Shown here piece after piece: positions 24,702-31,489 of a stretch of DNA of 64,000 nucleotides. Every line of letters starts with the position of its first letter. The first letter of the stretch is position 1. The stretch spans positions 124,001 through 188,000 of the forward strand of contig NZ_CP108095.1 in the NCBI RefSeq assembly GCF_036194065.1, read 5' to 3'. The notes beneath the pieces are model-generated. The model had not been told where the DNA came from, ran no database searches, and saw only the letters and a list, made by a program, of their open reading frames with translations. This stretch comes from Streptomyces sp. NBC_00239. Lineage in GTDB: Bacteria; Actinomycetota; Actinomycetes; Streptomycetales; Streptomycetaceae. The position numbers were made by a program, and so were the translations under genes.

Positions 24702-25772
24702 GTGCTCGTGCACGGCGGCTTCGTGGACGGATCGGGCTGGCAGGGGGTCTACGACCACCTGACCGCAGACGGCTACCGGGTGTCCGTCGCCCAGAACCCG
24801 ACCCTGTCGCTGGCCGGTGACGTCGCCGTCGTCCACCGGATCCTCGACGGCCTCGACGGCCCGGCCGTGCTGGTCGGCCACTCCTACGGCGGAGTCGTCA
24901 TCACCCAGGCCGGCAACCACCCGCACGTCGCCGCGCTCGCGTACATCGCCGCATTCGTCCCCGACAAGGGCGAGTCGGTCGGTTCGCTGACCGCCGACCC
25001 GGCGCCCGGCGCCCCGGTACCTCCGATCCTGCCGCCCGCGGACGGCTACCTGTTCCTGGACCGGGACAGGTTCGCGGCTTCCTTCGCCGCCGACGTCCCC
25101 GGATCGAGTGCCGCGTTCATGGCCGACTCCCAGGTCCCGTGGGGTGTCGACGCCCTCGAAGGGGCGGTCTCCGCACCGGCCTGGCAGGCCAAGCCGTCGT
25201 GGTACCCGGTCGCCACCGACGACCGCATGATCCCGCCGGCCGCTCAGCGCGCCATGCCCGGTCGCGCCGGCGCGACCGTCACCGAGACCCCCGGCAGTCA
25301 CGCCGTCTACGTGTCCCGCCCGGCCCTGGTGGCCGCCGTCATCACCCAGGCCGCACAAGGCCACAGCACGCACCCTAGGCAGTTTCGTCTGGATCAGCCG
25401 GCCGTTGGTCCTGGTGTGCCGTTGGCTGACGCGCAGTGGGCGCGGATCGAGCCGTTGCTCCCGGACCGGACTCCACCTCGCAGGCATCCTCTGGTCCGCC
25501 CGAGGAGCCGAACGAAACTGCCTGATGGCTTCCCGGTTCACGCACCGGAGGCGCCGCGGGGTGCGCGGTGCCTCCGGTCTACGCGATCGGGGTCGGTCAG
25601 ACGCGCACGAGGAGCCACGCACCCTGGCCGTTACAGCCGTTACGGTTGTTGTTGTTGCTCATGCGGTAGCCGGCCGGGACGGGTGAGCCTGAGCAGACCC
25701 ACATGCCGTCACGGGCCAGTTGGTGGTACCAAGCGCCCTGGCTGTTGCAGAGGTTGCGGTTGTGGTCGGTGA
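24702..25772 (+). CDS. Alpha/beta hydrolase, C-terminus altered by a miniature insertion element
   Basis: The hydrolase begins NIVLVHGGFVDGSGWQGV; GTG 24702 gives VLVHGG, but family-like residues (PTIRN) lie just upstream, so a few N-terminal codons may be missing. Motifs: oxyanion HGG, nucleophile elbow GHSYGG (Ser at about residue 67), acid in ATDDRMIPP and His in PGSHAVY. The natural C-terminus should be near AAVITQAAQG (about 25360). From there the frame reads through a 147-bp miniature IS, then on to 25772 antisense to the repeat protein gene, adding over 100 spurious residues. Enzymatic parts look intact; the substrate is unknown. Confidence 0.7.
   Translation: MLVHGGFVDGSGWQGVYDHLTADGYRVSVAQNPTLSLAGDVAVVHRILDGLDGPAVLVGHSYGGVVITQAGNHPHVAALAYIAAFVPDKGESVGSLTADPAPGAPVPPILPPADGYLFLDRDRFAASFAADVPGSSAAFMADSQVPWGVDALEGAVSAPAWQAKPSWYPVATDDRMIPPAAQRAMPGRAGATVTETPGSHAVYVSRPALVAAVITQAAQGHSTHPRQFRLDQPAVGPGVPLADAQWARIEPLLPDRTPPRRHPLVRPRSRTKLPDGFPVHAPEAPRGARCLRSTRSGSVRRARGATHPGRYSRYGCCCCSCGSRPGRVSLSRPTCRHGPVGGTKRPGCCRGCGCGR
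25377..25523. mobile_element. Miniature IS5-like element with 12-bp terminal inverted repeats
   Basis: AGGCAGTTTCGT (25377-25388) and ACGAAACTGCCT (25512-25523) are perfect inverted repeats. Between them is the start of an IS5-type transposase, LADAQWARIEPLLPDRTP, cut off after about 25 residues. The element is 147 bp and non-autonomous. I see no clear target duplication. It sits at the 3' end of the hydrolase gene. Confidence 0.75.
25544..25578 (-). terminator. Terminator of the five-repeat protein gene
   Basis: ACCGGAGGC (25544-25552) and GCCTCCGGT (25570-25578) form a perfect 9-bp stem, 18 nt past the minus-strand stop at 25597. Confidence 0.65.
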
Positions 25773-26382
25773 TGACGTACCCGGGCGCGATGGGCGACCC
25801 CGAACAAGCCCATATGCCGTCACGTTCCAGCTGGTGGTACCAGGCACCCTGGCCGTTGCAGAGGTTGCGGTTGTGGTCGGTGATGACGTACCCGGGCGCG
25901 ATGGGCGACCCCGAACAAGCCCATATGCCGTCACGTTCCAGCTGGTGGTACCAGGCACCCTGGCCGTTGCAGAGGTTGCGGTTGTGGTCGGTGATGACGT
26001 ACCCGGGCGCGATGGGCGACCCCGAACAAGCCCATGCGCCGTCATAGGCGGGCTGTTGGTACCACGCGCCCTGGCCGTTGCAGAGATTGCGGTTGTAGTC
26101 GGTGATGATGTATCCGGCCGGGATGGGCGACCCGGAGCAGGCCCACCCGGCTGTCGCGGCCTGCGCCCCCCGTTCCGCAGCGGCGGCCGTGCCCGCCGTA
26201 CCGGCGAGCATCGCGGTGGCGATCAGCGCGATCGCTCCGATCACCGCCGCGATCCTGCTGCCTCTGGCGACCGCCACCCCCGTACGCCTTCTCCCCACCC
26301 CGCGGAAGACGCCGGCCGATTCACAGCTCTGTTCCCGCCCCGGCGCACCATGCCGGCTCGACTGCCGTTGTGCGATGCTCAT
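25597..26382 (-). CDS. Secreted protein with five 37-residue Cys/Trp repeats
   Basis: 261 aa from ATG 26382, which has GGGAGGG five nt upstream. The N-terminus has basic residues and a hydrophobic run (IAAVIGAIALIATAMLAGTA) ending AAAAERG, a Sec-type signal. The mature part is five tandem repeats starting at W-A-C-S-G-S-P, each with GYVITDHNRNLCNGQGAWY: two Cys, two or three Trp and an NRNLCNGQGAW box. The central copies are nearly identical in DNA (111-bp period), so the array is recently amplified. Each repeat could form one disulfide. Function is unknown; cell-surface or carbohydrate binding is a guess. Confidence 0.82.
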   Translation of the reverse strand: MSIAQRQSSRHGAPGREQSCESAGVFRGVGRRRTGVAVARGSRIAAVIGAIALIATAMLAGTAGTAAAAERGAQAATAGWACSGSPIPAGYIITDYNRNLCNGQGAWYQQPAYDGAWACSGSPIAPGYVITDHNRNLCNGQGAWYHQLERDGIWACSGSPIAPGYVITDHNRNLCNGQGAWYHQLERDGIWACSGSPIAPGYVITDHNRNLCNSQGAWYHQLARDGMWVCSGSPVPAGYRMSNNNNRNGCNGQGAWLLVRV

Positions 26383-26760
26383 GCATACCCTCCCCTGCAA
26401 GGACGGCGGCTCATGCCGCTGTCGCGAGGGGCAGAACGTAGCAACGGAATTCCACGCCTGACCGGCAGCGGCTGATTTGCCAGGAATAACGGCTCAAGGC
26501 CACTTCTTGACAGTGTTCGCACGCATGAACCATTACCAAGCGTGCGCCTTGAGAGGGTGTCGGCCGCGCGATGGCGCACGGCGGGAGTGCGGTGGGAGCT
26601 ACTGCAACTCACCGTCGTAGTCCGGCAGTTCGAAGGTGCGCTCGGCGTGGCCGCCCACCAGTGATCGTCACCCCCGGCGCCACCGCCCGCCTGACGATTG
26701 TCGCCCCGTTCAAGCCCGCCCAGGTCGTCCTCAAGGCGAAGGACGAGAAGACCGGCAAAC
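26383..26760. other. Upstream region and a small coding scrap
   Basis: Around 26660-26800 a plus-strand frame reads VIVTPGATARLTIVAPFKPA, ending at a TGA after GKLIPGWARMWSGPV. It has no start or ribosome site and overlaps the 3' end of the next minus gene. Probably a remnant. Confidence 0.35.
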
Positions 26761-27477
26761 TCATTCCGGGGTGGGCCCGGATGTGGTCCGGGCCCGTGTG
26801 ACGGCCTCGTGGAGGGCCTTCGGGTCGTCCGCGTGCAGCCTGATCACGGTGACGAGGCGGGCTGCGCCGAAGAAGGTCGGTGCGTTGACCGGTTCGGTGA
26901 GCTGGAGGGTGATGGAGGTCTGTGAGCCGACGGGGAGGTTCATTTCGCCGTCCTTCTTCTCGTGGGTGAAGCGTGTCTCTCGGCGGACGGAGGCGATCTG
27001 GTCGAGAGGGAGGCGGATGTCGACGTTGGCGGCCTGCCGGATGCGCAGGGTGCGGCCGCCGAGGGTGTGTGGCCGGGTGCGGGAGGCGGCGTGCAGACCG
27101 AGGACGAACAGGACGGTGTAGACGTCCACGACCAGCAGGATGGTGTGGATGACGGGCCAGTCGGCGAGGAGGTAGGTCAGGGCGACGGTCTCCACCACAC
27201 AGGCGAACGCGAGGCCGTACATCATGGCGGCCTGGTCCCGGCCGTGGGTGAAGACCGCGTCGGCTCCGTCGACGCCGTGCGGCCGGCGGGTGACCCACCG
27301 GATCAGGCTCTCCATGATTCGGCCCTCGTGTGCGAAGAACCGCATCGCGGGTGAGGGCAGGAGTCCTGCACGCCTCTGTGGTACGGGGGCGGCAGGTTGC
27401 GGCGGTACGGGGGCGGCAGGTTGCGGCGGTACGGGGGCGGCAGGTTGCGGCCGGGTGGTCGGGGGCCTGGGGATCAT
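26761..27477 (-). CDS. Two-helix membrane protein with PH-like tail, coupled to MerR
   Basis: 238 aa if read from ATG 27477, whose ATGA overlaps the stop of the upstream MerR gene, which supports coupling. The first 40 residues are Pro/Ala-rich and come from a 24-bp tandem repeat. Alternative starts are Met45 and Met55 (MESLIRWVTRR). Helices: about residues 78-100 (AFACVVETVALTYLLADW) and 102-125 (ILLVVDVYTVLFVLGLHA). The cytosolic tail (TLRIRQAANVDIRLPLDQIA, then SITLQLTEPV) resembles bacterial PH domains. It is probably the first target of the MerR regulator. Function unknown. Confidence 0.65.
   Translation of the reverse strand: MIPRPPTTRPQPAAPVPPQPAAPVPPQPAAPVPQRRAGLLPSPAMRFFAHEGRIMESLIRWVTRRPHGVDGADAVFTHGRDQAAMMYGLAFACVVETVALTYLLADWPVIHTILLVVDVYTVLFVLGLHAASRTRPHTLGGRTLRIRQAANVDIRLPLDQIASVRRETRFTHEKKDGEMNLPVGSQTSITLQLTEPVNAPTFFGAARLVTVIRLHADDPKALHEAVTRARTTSGPTPE
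27381..27455. repeat. 24-bp tandem repeat, three copies
   Basis: Units start at 27381, 27405 and 27429 (GTACGGGGGCGGCAGGTTGC and on). On the minus strand they encode QPAAPVPP three times at the N-terminus of the membrane protein. Confidence 0.85.
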
Positions 27478-28229
27478 GCCCGTCCTTCCTGTCGTTGCTT
27501 GAGCAGTTCGAGCGCGCGGCGGACGGCCGCGGCCTGGGCCGGGGCCAGGTCCTCGTAGAGGGTCTCGGCCAGGCCGCGGTCGTCTGCGCCGGGAAGGTGT
27601 GCCGCCAGAGCATCGGGGAGAAGGACCGCCAGCGCCGCAGCGGCCCGGGTCACGTGCGGGCCGTCCGGATCCTGGCCGGCGAGGCCGTCCAGCAGGCCGT
27701 AGACCTGCCCGGCCTGCTCCCGCATCTCCTGCAGCGCCTCCATCAGCGGAACCCGCCCCTCCTCGGGGGTTGCGGCGTCGAGGAACGCCAGGTGCTCGCG
27801 GTCCTTGACGGCCATGGGCGAGACGTCGAAATCGGCGTCGCCGAGCGCGGCCAGCAGACCGGTGAGCTCGGGTGACACCGGCCCCTCTGGGAGCAGGGAT
27901 CCTTCCTGCGCTTGGGCCAGCAGCACGGCCAGCCGCGTCCGCCGCTGCCGGATGACGGCCTCCTGCCGTTCCAGGTCGGCGTCCAGCTCCTCCAGGACCT
28001 CCCTCAGGTCATGCCCTTCCGTGTCCGCGAGGACATCCCGTACCTCGTCGAGCCCGACACCGAGCTCGGTCAGCCGGCGGATCCGGGCGAGCAGGACAGC
28101 GTCCCTGAGGCCGTAGTCGCGGTACCCGTTGCTGCGCCGCAGGGGCTCGGGCAACAGCCCCAGGTGGTGGTAGTGCCGCACAGCCCGCGGGGTGACCCCG
28201 ACCAGTGCCGCGACTTCGCCGATTCTCAT
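27474..28229 (-). CDS. MerR-family transcriptional regulator
   Basis: 251 aa from ATG 28229. The winged-helix domain is at the N-terminus: MRIGEVAALVGVTPRAVRHY, LGLLPEPLRRSNGYRDYGL, then the dimerisation helix VLEELDADLERQEAVIRQRR. The C-terminal domain (residues about 115-250) is a helical effector-binding region without metal-binding Cys clusters, so the signal is probably organic or a stress, not a metal. The -10 of its presumed promoter lies only about 6 nt from the ATG and no ribosome site is seen, so the mRNA is probably leaderless. It overlaps the membrane protein gene. Confidence 0.9.
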   Translation of the reverse strand: MRIGEVAALVGVTPRAVRHYHHLGLLPEPLRRSNGYRDYGLRDAVLLARIRRLTELGVGLDEVRDVLADTEGHDLREVLEELDADLERQEAVIRQRRTRLAVLLAQAQEGSLLPEGPVSPELTGLLAALGDADFDVSPMAVKDREHLAFLDAATPEEGRVPLMEALQEMREQAGQVYGLLDGLAGQDPDGPHVTRAAAALAVLLPDALAAHLPGADDRGLAETLYEDLAPAQAAAVRRALELLKQRQEGRA

Positions 28230-28234
28230 GAGCG

Positions 28235-28267
28235 CAGTGAAAACCATGACGCCGCGACAAGGTCAAG
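28235..28267 (-). promoter_or_regulatory. MerR-type promoter of the merR gene
   Basis: On the minus strand TTGACC, a 19-bp spacer, then TTCACT, ending 6 nt before the ATG. The long spacer with a TGAC...GTCA dyad inside (TTGTCGCGGCGTCATGG) is the hallmark of MerR-controlled promoters. Confidence 0.65.
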
Positions 28268-28327
28268 CACGGAAGTCCCCGTGGCGGCCGGCACCCCCGG
28301 ACGCCACGGAAGGCCTCGAGTCGTCCA

Positions 28328-28360
28328 CTTGACCTTGCCGCGACGTCACAGCCTTCACTG
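28328..28360 (+). promoter_or_regulatory. Mirror MerR-type promoter facing an empty region
   Basis: CTTGACC, then TTGCCGCGACGTCACAGCC (19 bp), then TTCACT on the plus strand, about 80% identical to the promoter at 28235-28267 and with the same spacing. It points away from merR. Confidence 0.65.
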
Positions 28361-28789
28361 GAGGACATCGACCCCAGGCGACCACCGCACCCCGGGCCGC
28401 CACCTCCGGAATTGGCTGGCCATCGCCACCGCACAGGTCCAGGAGTTGCGCGCGCGGCGGCGCTCCGCCCGGGCGGAGCGGCAGCTCCGCGACCGGAAAC
28501 GCGGCCCAGCGGCGTCCTGGCAAGGCCGTTTCCCTCGGATCATCTCGCTGACCCGATGAAGATGGCGGCGAGGTGGCCAAGACAGTGCGGGCGCCCGGTC
28601 GCCGCCGTGGAAGCGGCACCACCACGCAACGATGATCAACGGTAGCCGTACAGGTTCCGGCAGCGGCCCCACCAGCAAGATCATGATTTGGCGAGTCCGC
28701 CGTGACAGGTGAGTGCTTCTGCCCTGTTCCCCGAAGGCACCGCCAACCGCGCTGTGGATGCCGTTGACAGCAGGGCTCGGTCAGTCGCT
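28361..28789. other. No gene downstream of the mirror promoter
   Basis: The first bases (GGAGGACATCGACC) look like a ribosome site followed by ATC in place of a start codon. No continuous protein-like frame follows. The original target gene of this promoter has probably been lost. Confidence 0.45.
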
Positions 28790-29602
28790 TCACCCGTAGT
28801 TCATGAACCAGTGAGTATCAAAAAAGCGGGCCATCGTGAACGGGTGATGCGGATCGATGAGGATGCGGCAGACGAACTCAGCGGCTTGGCAATCGAAGGC
28901 GACGTCCTCACCGTCGAAGGACCGGACCACGACAGGCCAACGGTCGGGGTCGCCGCCGTCGGCCCTCCAGCAATACAGGTTCTCGTGCTCCGTGCCTGCC
29001 CAGATGAGCAGGCCCTCCTCCCTGAGATCCGTCCACGGCTCCTGGTTCAGGTCCAGGAATCCGTCGAAGGCGCCCTTGCCGAACGTCTGGACCATGCGCT
29101 TGTAGTCGCTCGGCAGCGCGATGCCCAGGCGGGACTCCATCTCCGCCCAGTCCATGTCCGGCCGCTGGTCGGATTGTGTCCAGCCGGTGATCAGTCTGAG
29201 CCGCTCCATCCAGTCGACGTCCACGTCCACGTCCACGTCCACGTCCTCGTCCGGAGCGACCCCCAAGGGTGGGGGCACCTCTCTGGGAGCGATTACCAGC
29301 ACCGACCGCGCGGTCCCCTCGGCGTCCCGCGCGGTCCCCGTGCCAATCCACTGATCCCCGTACGCCCACGCCCGTAGCATCACGGCTCGGTCCTCGAAGG
29401 GGATGATGAGGGCCGCCCCCCTGGAATCGTCAACCGTCGGATCGGTGAAGCCATCGAGGATGAGGGTGCGCGGGGCGCCATACCTGCCTTCGAGCAGGTC
29501 GGTCAGGTGCTGCAGGTCCAGATCGCCGGGCAGGTACATGTAGCTGTTCCCGGGGCCGAGTCGGGCCAGCAGATCGTTGACGTCCGCTTGCGTGAGCTTC
29601 AT
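28790..29602 (-). CDS. SMI1/KNR4-family protein with a (DV)n linker
   Basis: 270 aa from ATG 29602 (MKLTQADVNDLLARL). The first 110 residues are a separate domain (LTDLLEGRYGAPRTLILDG). A linker of Asp-Val repeats, encoded by a 6-bp DNA repeat, follows. The C-terminal part is an SMI1/KNR4 (SUKH) domain: DWAEMESRLGIALPSDYKRM, FDGFLDLNQEPW and the final ARFFDTHWFMNYG. SUKH proteins often act as immunity proteins against contact-dependent or polymorphic toxins; no toxin gene is adjacent. Downstream of it is a TnpB remnant on the same strand but upstream in order. Confidence 0.8.
   Translation of the reverse strand: MKLTQADVNDLLARLGPGNSYMYLPGDLDLQHLTDLLEGRYGAPRTLILDGFTDPTVDDSRGAALIIPFEDRAVMLRAWAYGDQWIGTGTARDAEGTARSVLVIAPREVPPPLGVAPDEDVDVDVDVDVDWMERLRLITGWTQSDQRPDMDWAEMESRLGIALPSDYKRMVQTFGKGAFDGFLDLNQEPWTDLREEGLLIWAGTEHENLYCWRADGGDPDRWPVVVRSFDGEDVAFDCQAAEFVCRILIDPHHPFTMARFFDTHWFMNYG
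29217..29252. repeat. 6-bp tandem repeat coding for (DV)n
   Basis: ACGTCC occurs five times in a row (29217-29246), followed by the variant TCGTCC. It lies in frame in the SMI1/KNR4 gene, so copy number changes would alter linker length without breaking the frame. Confidence 0.85.
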
Positions 29603-29649
29603 GGCGGACAGTGAAGCGCACCGCACTGACAATGCGGCCCTTCAAGCCT

Positions 29650-29952
29650 TCAAAGGTCGTGGTCGTCGGACGTGGTGGTCGCGGTCTCGCGCACACCCCA
29701 GCCGATGCCGATCACACGACCGGTCTCCGGCAGCGGCTGCACCTCGGCCGGTACAACGAACGAGCAGTACCAGTGCCCGAGACCGTCCTGATTGACCCGC
29801 ACGCTCGCGGAAGAACACCACGGCTGACCACCACGCACCGCCCACCCGCCCGTCCAAGGCTGCCTCGCCGGCACCGTGGAGCAGGACATGCGGCGACAGT
29901 CGACGGGCGTACGGAGCAGAAGGAGTTCGGCAACGACGCGGTCGTTCTGCAA
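29650..29952 (-). pseudogene. TnpB (IS200/IS605) remnant
   Basis: The C-terminal half of this frame reads VNQDGLGHWYCSFVVPAEVQ and GRVIGIGWGVRETATTTSDD, the start of a TnpB RuvC domain (normally V-G-I-D-W-G-V). The catalytic Asp is replaced by Gly, and everything downstream of this motif is missing. No right-end omega RNA region can be placed. Inactive fragment. Confidence 0.75.
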
Positions 29953-30356
29953 GGTGGCCGGCTCCCTCGTAGGGGTGGCCGCGGCACCCGCGGCGAACTG
30001 CCCGGCTCCGACCGGCCGTCGCAGGGTTCATGAAGCCGATACGAGCAGCGCATCGCTGAACCCGGCCTGGTGACCAGTGCTGTGCCGCCGAAACCGATCT
30101 CCACGGACTGGCCGGAGGCGGCGCCAGGCCGAGGGCCCGGCCGAAGCTGCCGCCGGCGGGCAGTGGGCCGTGGCGGCGACTGGCTCAGCCTCGTTTTGTC
30201 GAGGCCGGCGACATGAGTTGCGATCGCGGCGAGCAGGACGAGGACAGCCGCCCTCGCCCCCGGCCAGTGGCCTCGTACTTCCTGGAAGAATTCGCCGTGC
30301 CCGGCATGTCTCACCCCCAGGGAAGGACGTCGGAGCTCCAGCCGGGTGCCTGGGTC
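29953..30356. other. No gene supported
   Basis: A minus-strand frame from 30314 starts GHGEFFQEVRGHWPGARAAV and could be a short membrane peptide, but it merges into low-quality sequence and overlaps the TnpB remnant. I do not annotate it. Confidence 0.4.
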
Positions 30357-30791
30357 TCAGGCGGGTTCGCGGCCCAAGGAGGTGGCGCGCCGGTAGTACT
30401 CGTAGAGGCCGTCGAAGACGGGGTTGGCGATGCTCATGGTGTGGGTGTCGTCGCCGATCATGGACAGGCCGCGCAGGACGACGTCGAGGCCGGGGGCTTC
30501 GGGGGCGTGGAAGCGTTCGTCGTCAATGTCGGCTTCGTGGACGATGTCCGCGATCCGTCGCAGGGCTGGGTCGTCGGTGAGGTGGTGGACGCCCAGGATG
30601 GTCTCGAAGCTGCAGTCGCCGTGGTGGTGACCGAGTTCGGCGCCGCGCATGTCGAAAGGGGTGGCGTCGGCGGGGACGTGGGAGGGGTCGGTGACGAACA
30701 CGAACTCGGCGTCGGGGTCGATGAAGCGGCGGATCAGCCAGGCGCAGGCGGCGCGGTCGATGTGGATGCCGGCGCGGGTGGCCCACTTCAT
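30357..30791 (-). CDS. chrB: ChrB C-terminal-domain protein (chromate resistance)
   Basis: 144 aa from ATG 30791, which overlaps the stop of the upstream gene (ATGA), so the two are translationally coupled. It starts MKWATRAGIHIDRAACAWLI and contains RRFIDPDAEFVFV, PFDMRGAELGHHHGDCSFET and IVHEADIDDERFHAPEAPGL. These are conserved blocks of the ChrB C-terminal domain, with His, Cys and acidic residues that may bind metal. ChrB is a chromate-sensing regulator and resistance factor acting with the efflux pump ChrA. In many bacteria both ChrB domains are in one protein; here they are two. Confidence 0.88.
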   Translation of the reverse strand: MKWATRAGIHIDRAACAWLIRRFIDPDAEFVFVTDPSHVPADATPFDMRGAELGHHHGDCSFETILGVHHLTDDPALRRIADIVHEADIDDERFHAPEAPGLDVVLRGLSMIGDDTHTMSIANPVFDGLYEYYRRATSLGREPA

Positions 30792-31282
30792 GACGTGCTC
30801 TCTTCCGTGGTGTTGGCGGGGTGCAGGGCGTTGACGGCCTGCTCGGCTGTGTCCCGGTCGGGTGAGGGGAAGTAGTCGCGGCGCTGGATGCGCCGCAGTT
30901 CGGCGCGCAGCCGGGTCAGCGCGCGCCGCCGTTCGGCGTCGTCCCCGGCGCGGGCGGCTTCGGCCTCGGTGCGCACTTGCTCGTACTCGGCGGCGCGGGC
31001 CTGCGTCATCGTGTCGATGAGCTGGTGCTCGTCGCCGGCGGCGACCGGGTGAGCGATCCACACGGTGGCGGCGCCGGCGGAATCGGTGACCTCTTCGGCG
31101 ATCCATTCCAGCTGTTCGCGGGTGCGGGCGTCGTCGGGCAGCGCGACGAGGCCGTCGCTGATCTGCGCGACGCCCAGGCGCTTGAGCTTGCGCCACACGG
31201 TGATCCGCGGGGTGGAGGGCTCCCGGGGCAGTCGGTAGGACATCAGCACCCACTGGCGCTGCTCGGGGTCCGGGCCGCCCAT
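30788..31282 (-). CDS. ChrB N-terminal-domain protein (chromate-responsive regulator half)
   Basis: 164 aa from ATG 31282. The motif QWVLMSYRLPREPSTPRITV, then WRKLKRLGVAQISDGLVALP is characteristic of the ChrB N-terminal region, and the second half is a long charged helix (AEYEQVRTEAEAARAGDDAE). The domain resembles PaaX-type winged-helix DNA binders, so this product probably recognises the operator. It is divergent from chrA with 207 nt between the starts, which hold a perfect palindrome. Confidence 0.85.
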   Translation of the reverse strand: MGGPDPEQRQWVLMSYRLPREPSTPRITVWRKLKRLGVAQISDGLVALPDDARTREQLEWIAEEVTDSAGAATVWIAHPVAAGDEHQLIDTMTQARAAEYEQVRTEAEAARAGDDAERRRALTRLRAELRRIQRRDYFPSPDRDTAEQAVNALHPANTTEESTS

Positions 31283-31375
31283 GTCAGGCGCCCCGAGGCC
31301 CGGTCGCGCCCGGTGGCTGCAATGAGCTGTTCACGTCCATCCCCCGAGATCCGCCTTCCTCCGGCCAAGCTGTGA

Positions 31376-31391
31376 TGTAACCATGGTTACA
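31376..31391. promoter_or_regulatory. Perfect 16-bp palindrome between chrB and chrA
   Basis: TGTAACCATGGTTACA is a perfect inverted repeat. It lies 94 nt from the chrB start and 99 nt from the chrA start, close to the middle of the divergent interval. Likely operator for chromate control; the binding protein is inferred. Confidence 0.7.
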
Positions 31392-31489
31392 CAGCAGTGG
31401 GCGGGGTGGGTGGCGCGGTCGCGTACACCCAGGCCGTCCGGACCCCGGCCGCCTCGTACGGCCTGATCAGGACGAAAGAGGGAGTGCCG

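Noticed and set aside
25405..25686. A separate gene inside and after the miniature IS
   Set aside because: The transposase-like part stops within 25 residues, and the rest is antisense to the repeat protein gene or lies in its terminator.
25690..26140. Possible CRISPR or noncoding repeat array from 111-bp repeats
   Set aside because: The period is exactly 37 codons and the repeats are in frame in a secreted protein.
30213..30875. A plus-strand 220-codon frame opposite chrB
   Set aside because: Val/Gly/Asp-rich shadow; both ChrB domains are clear on the minus strand.
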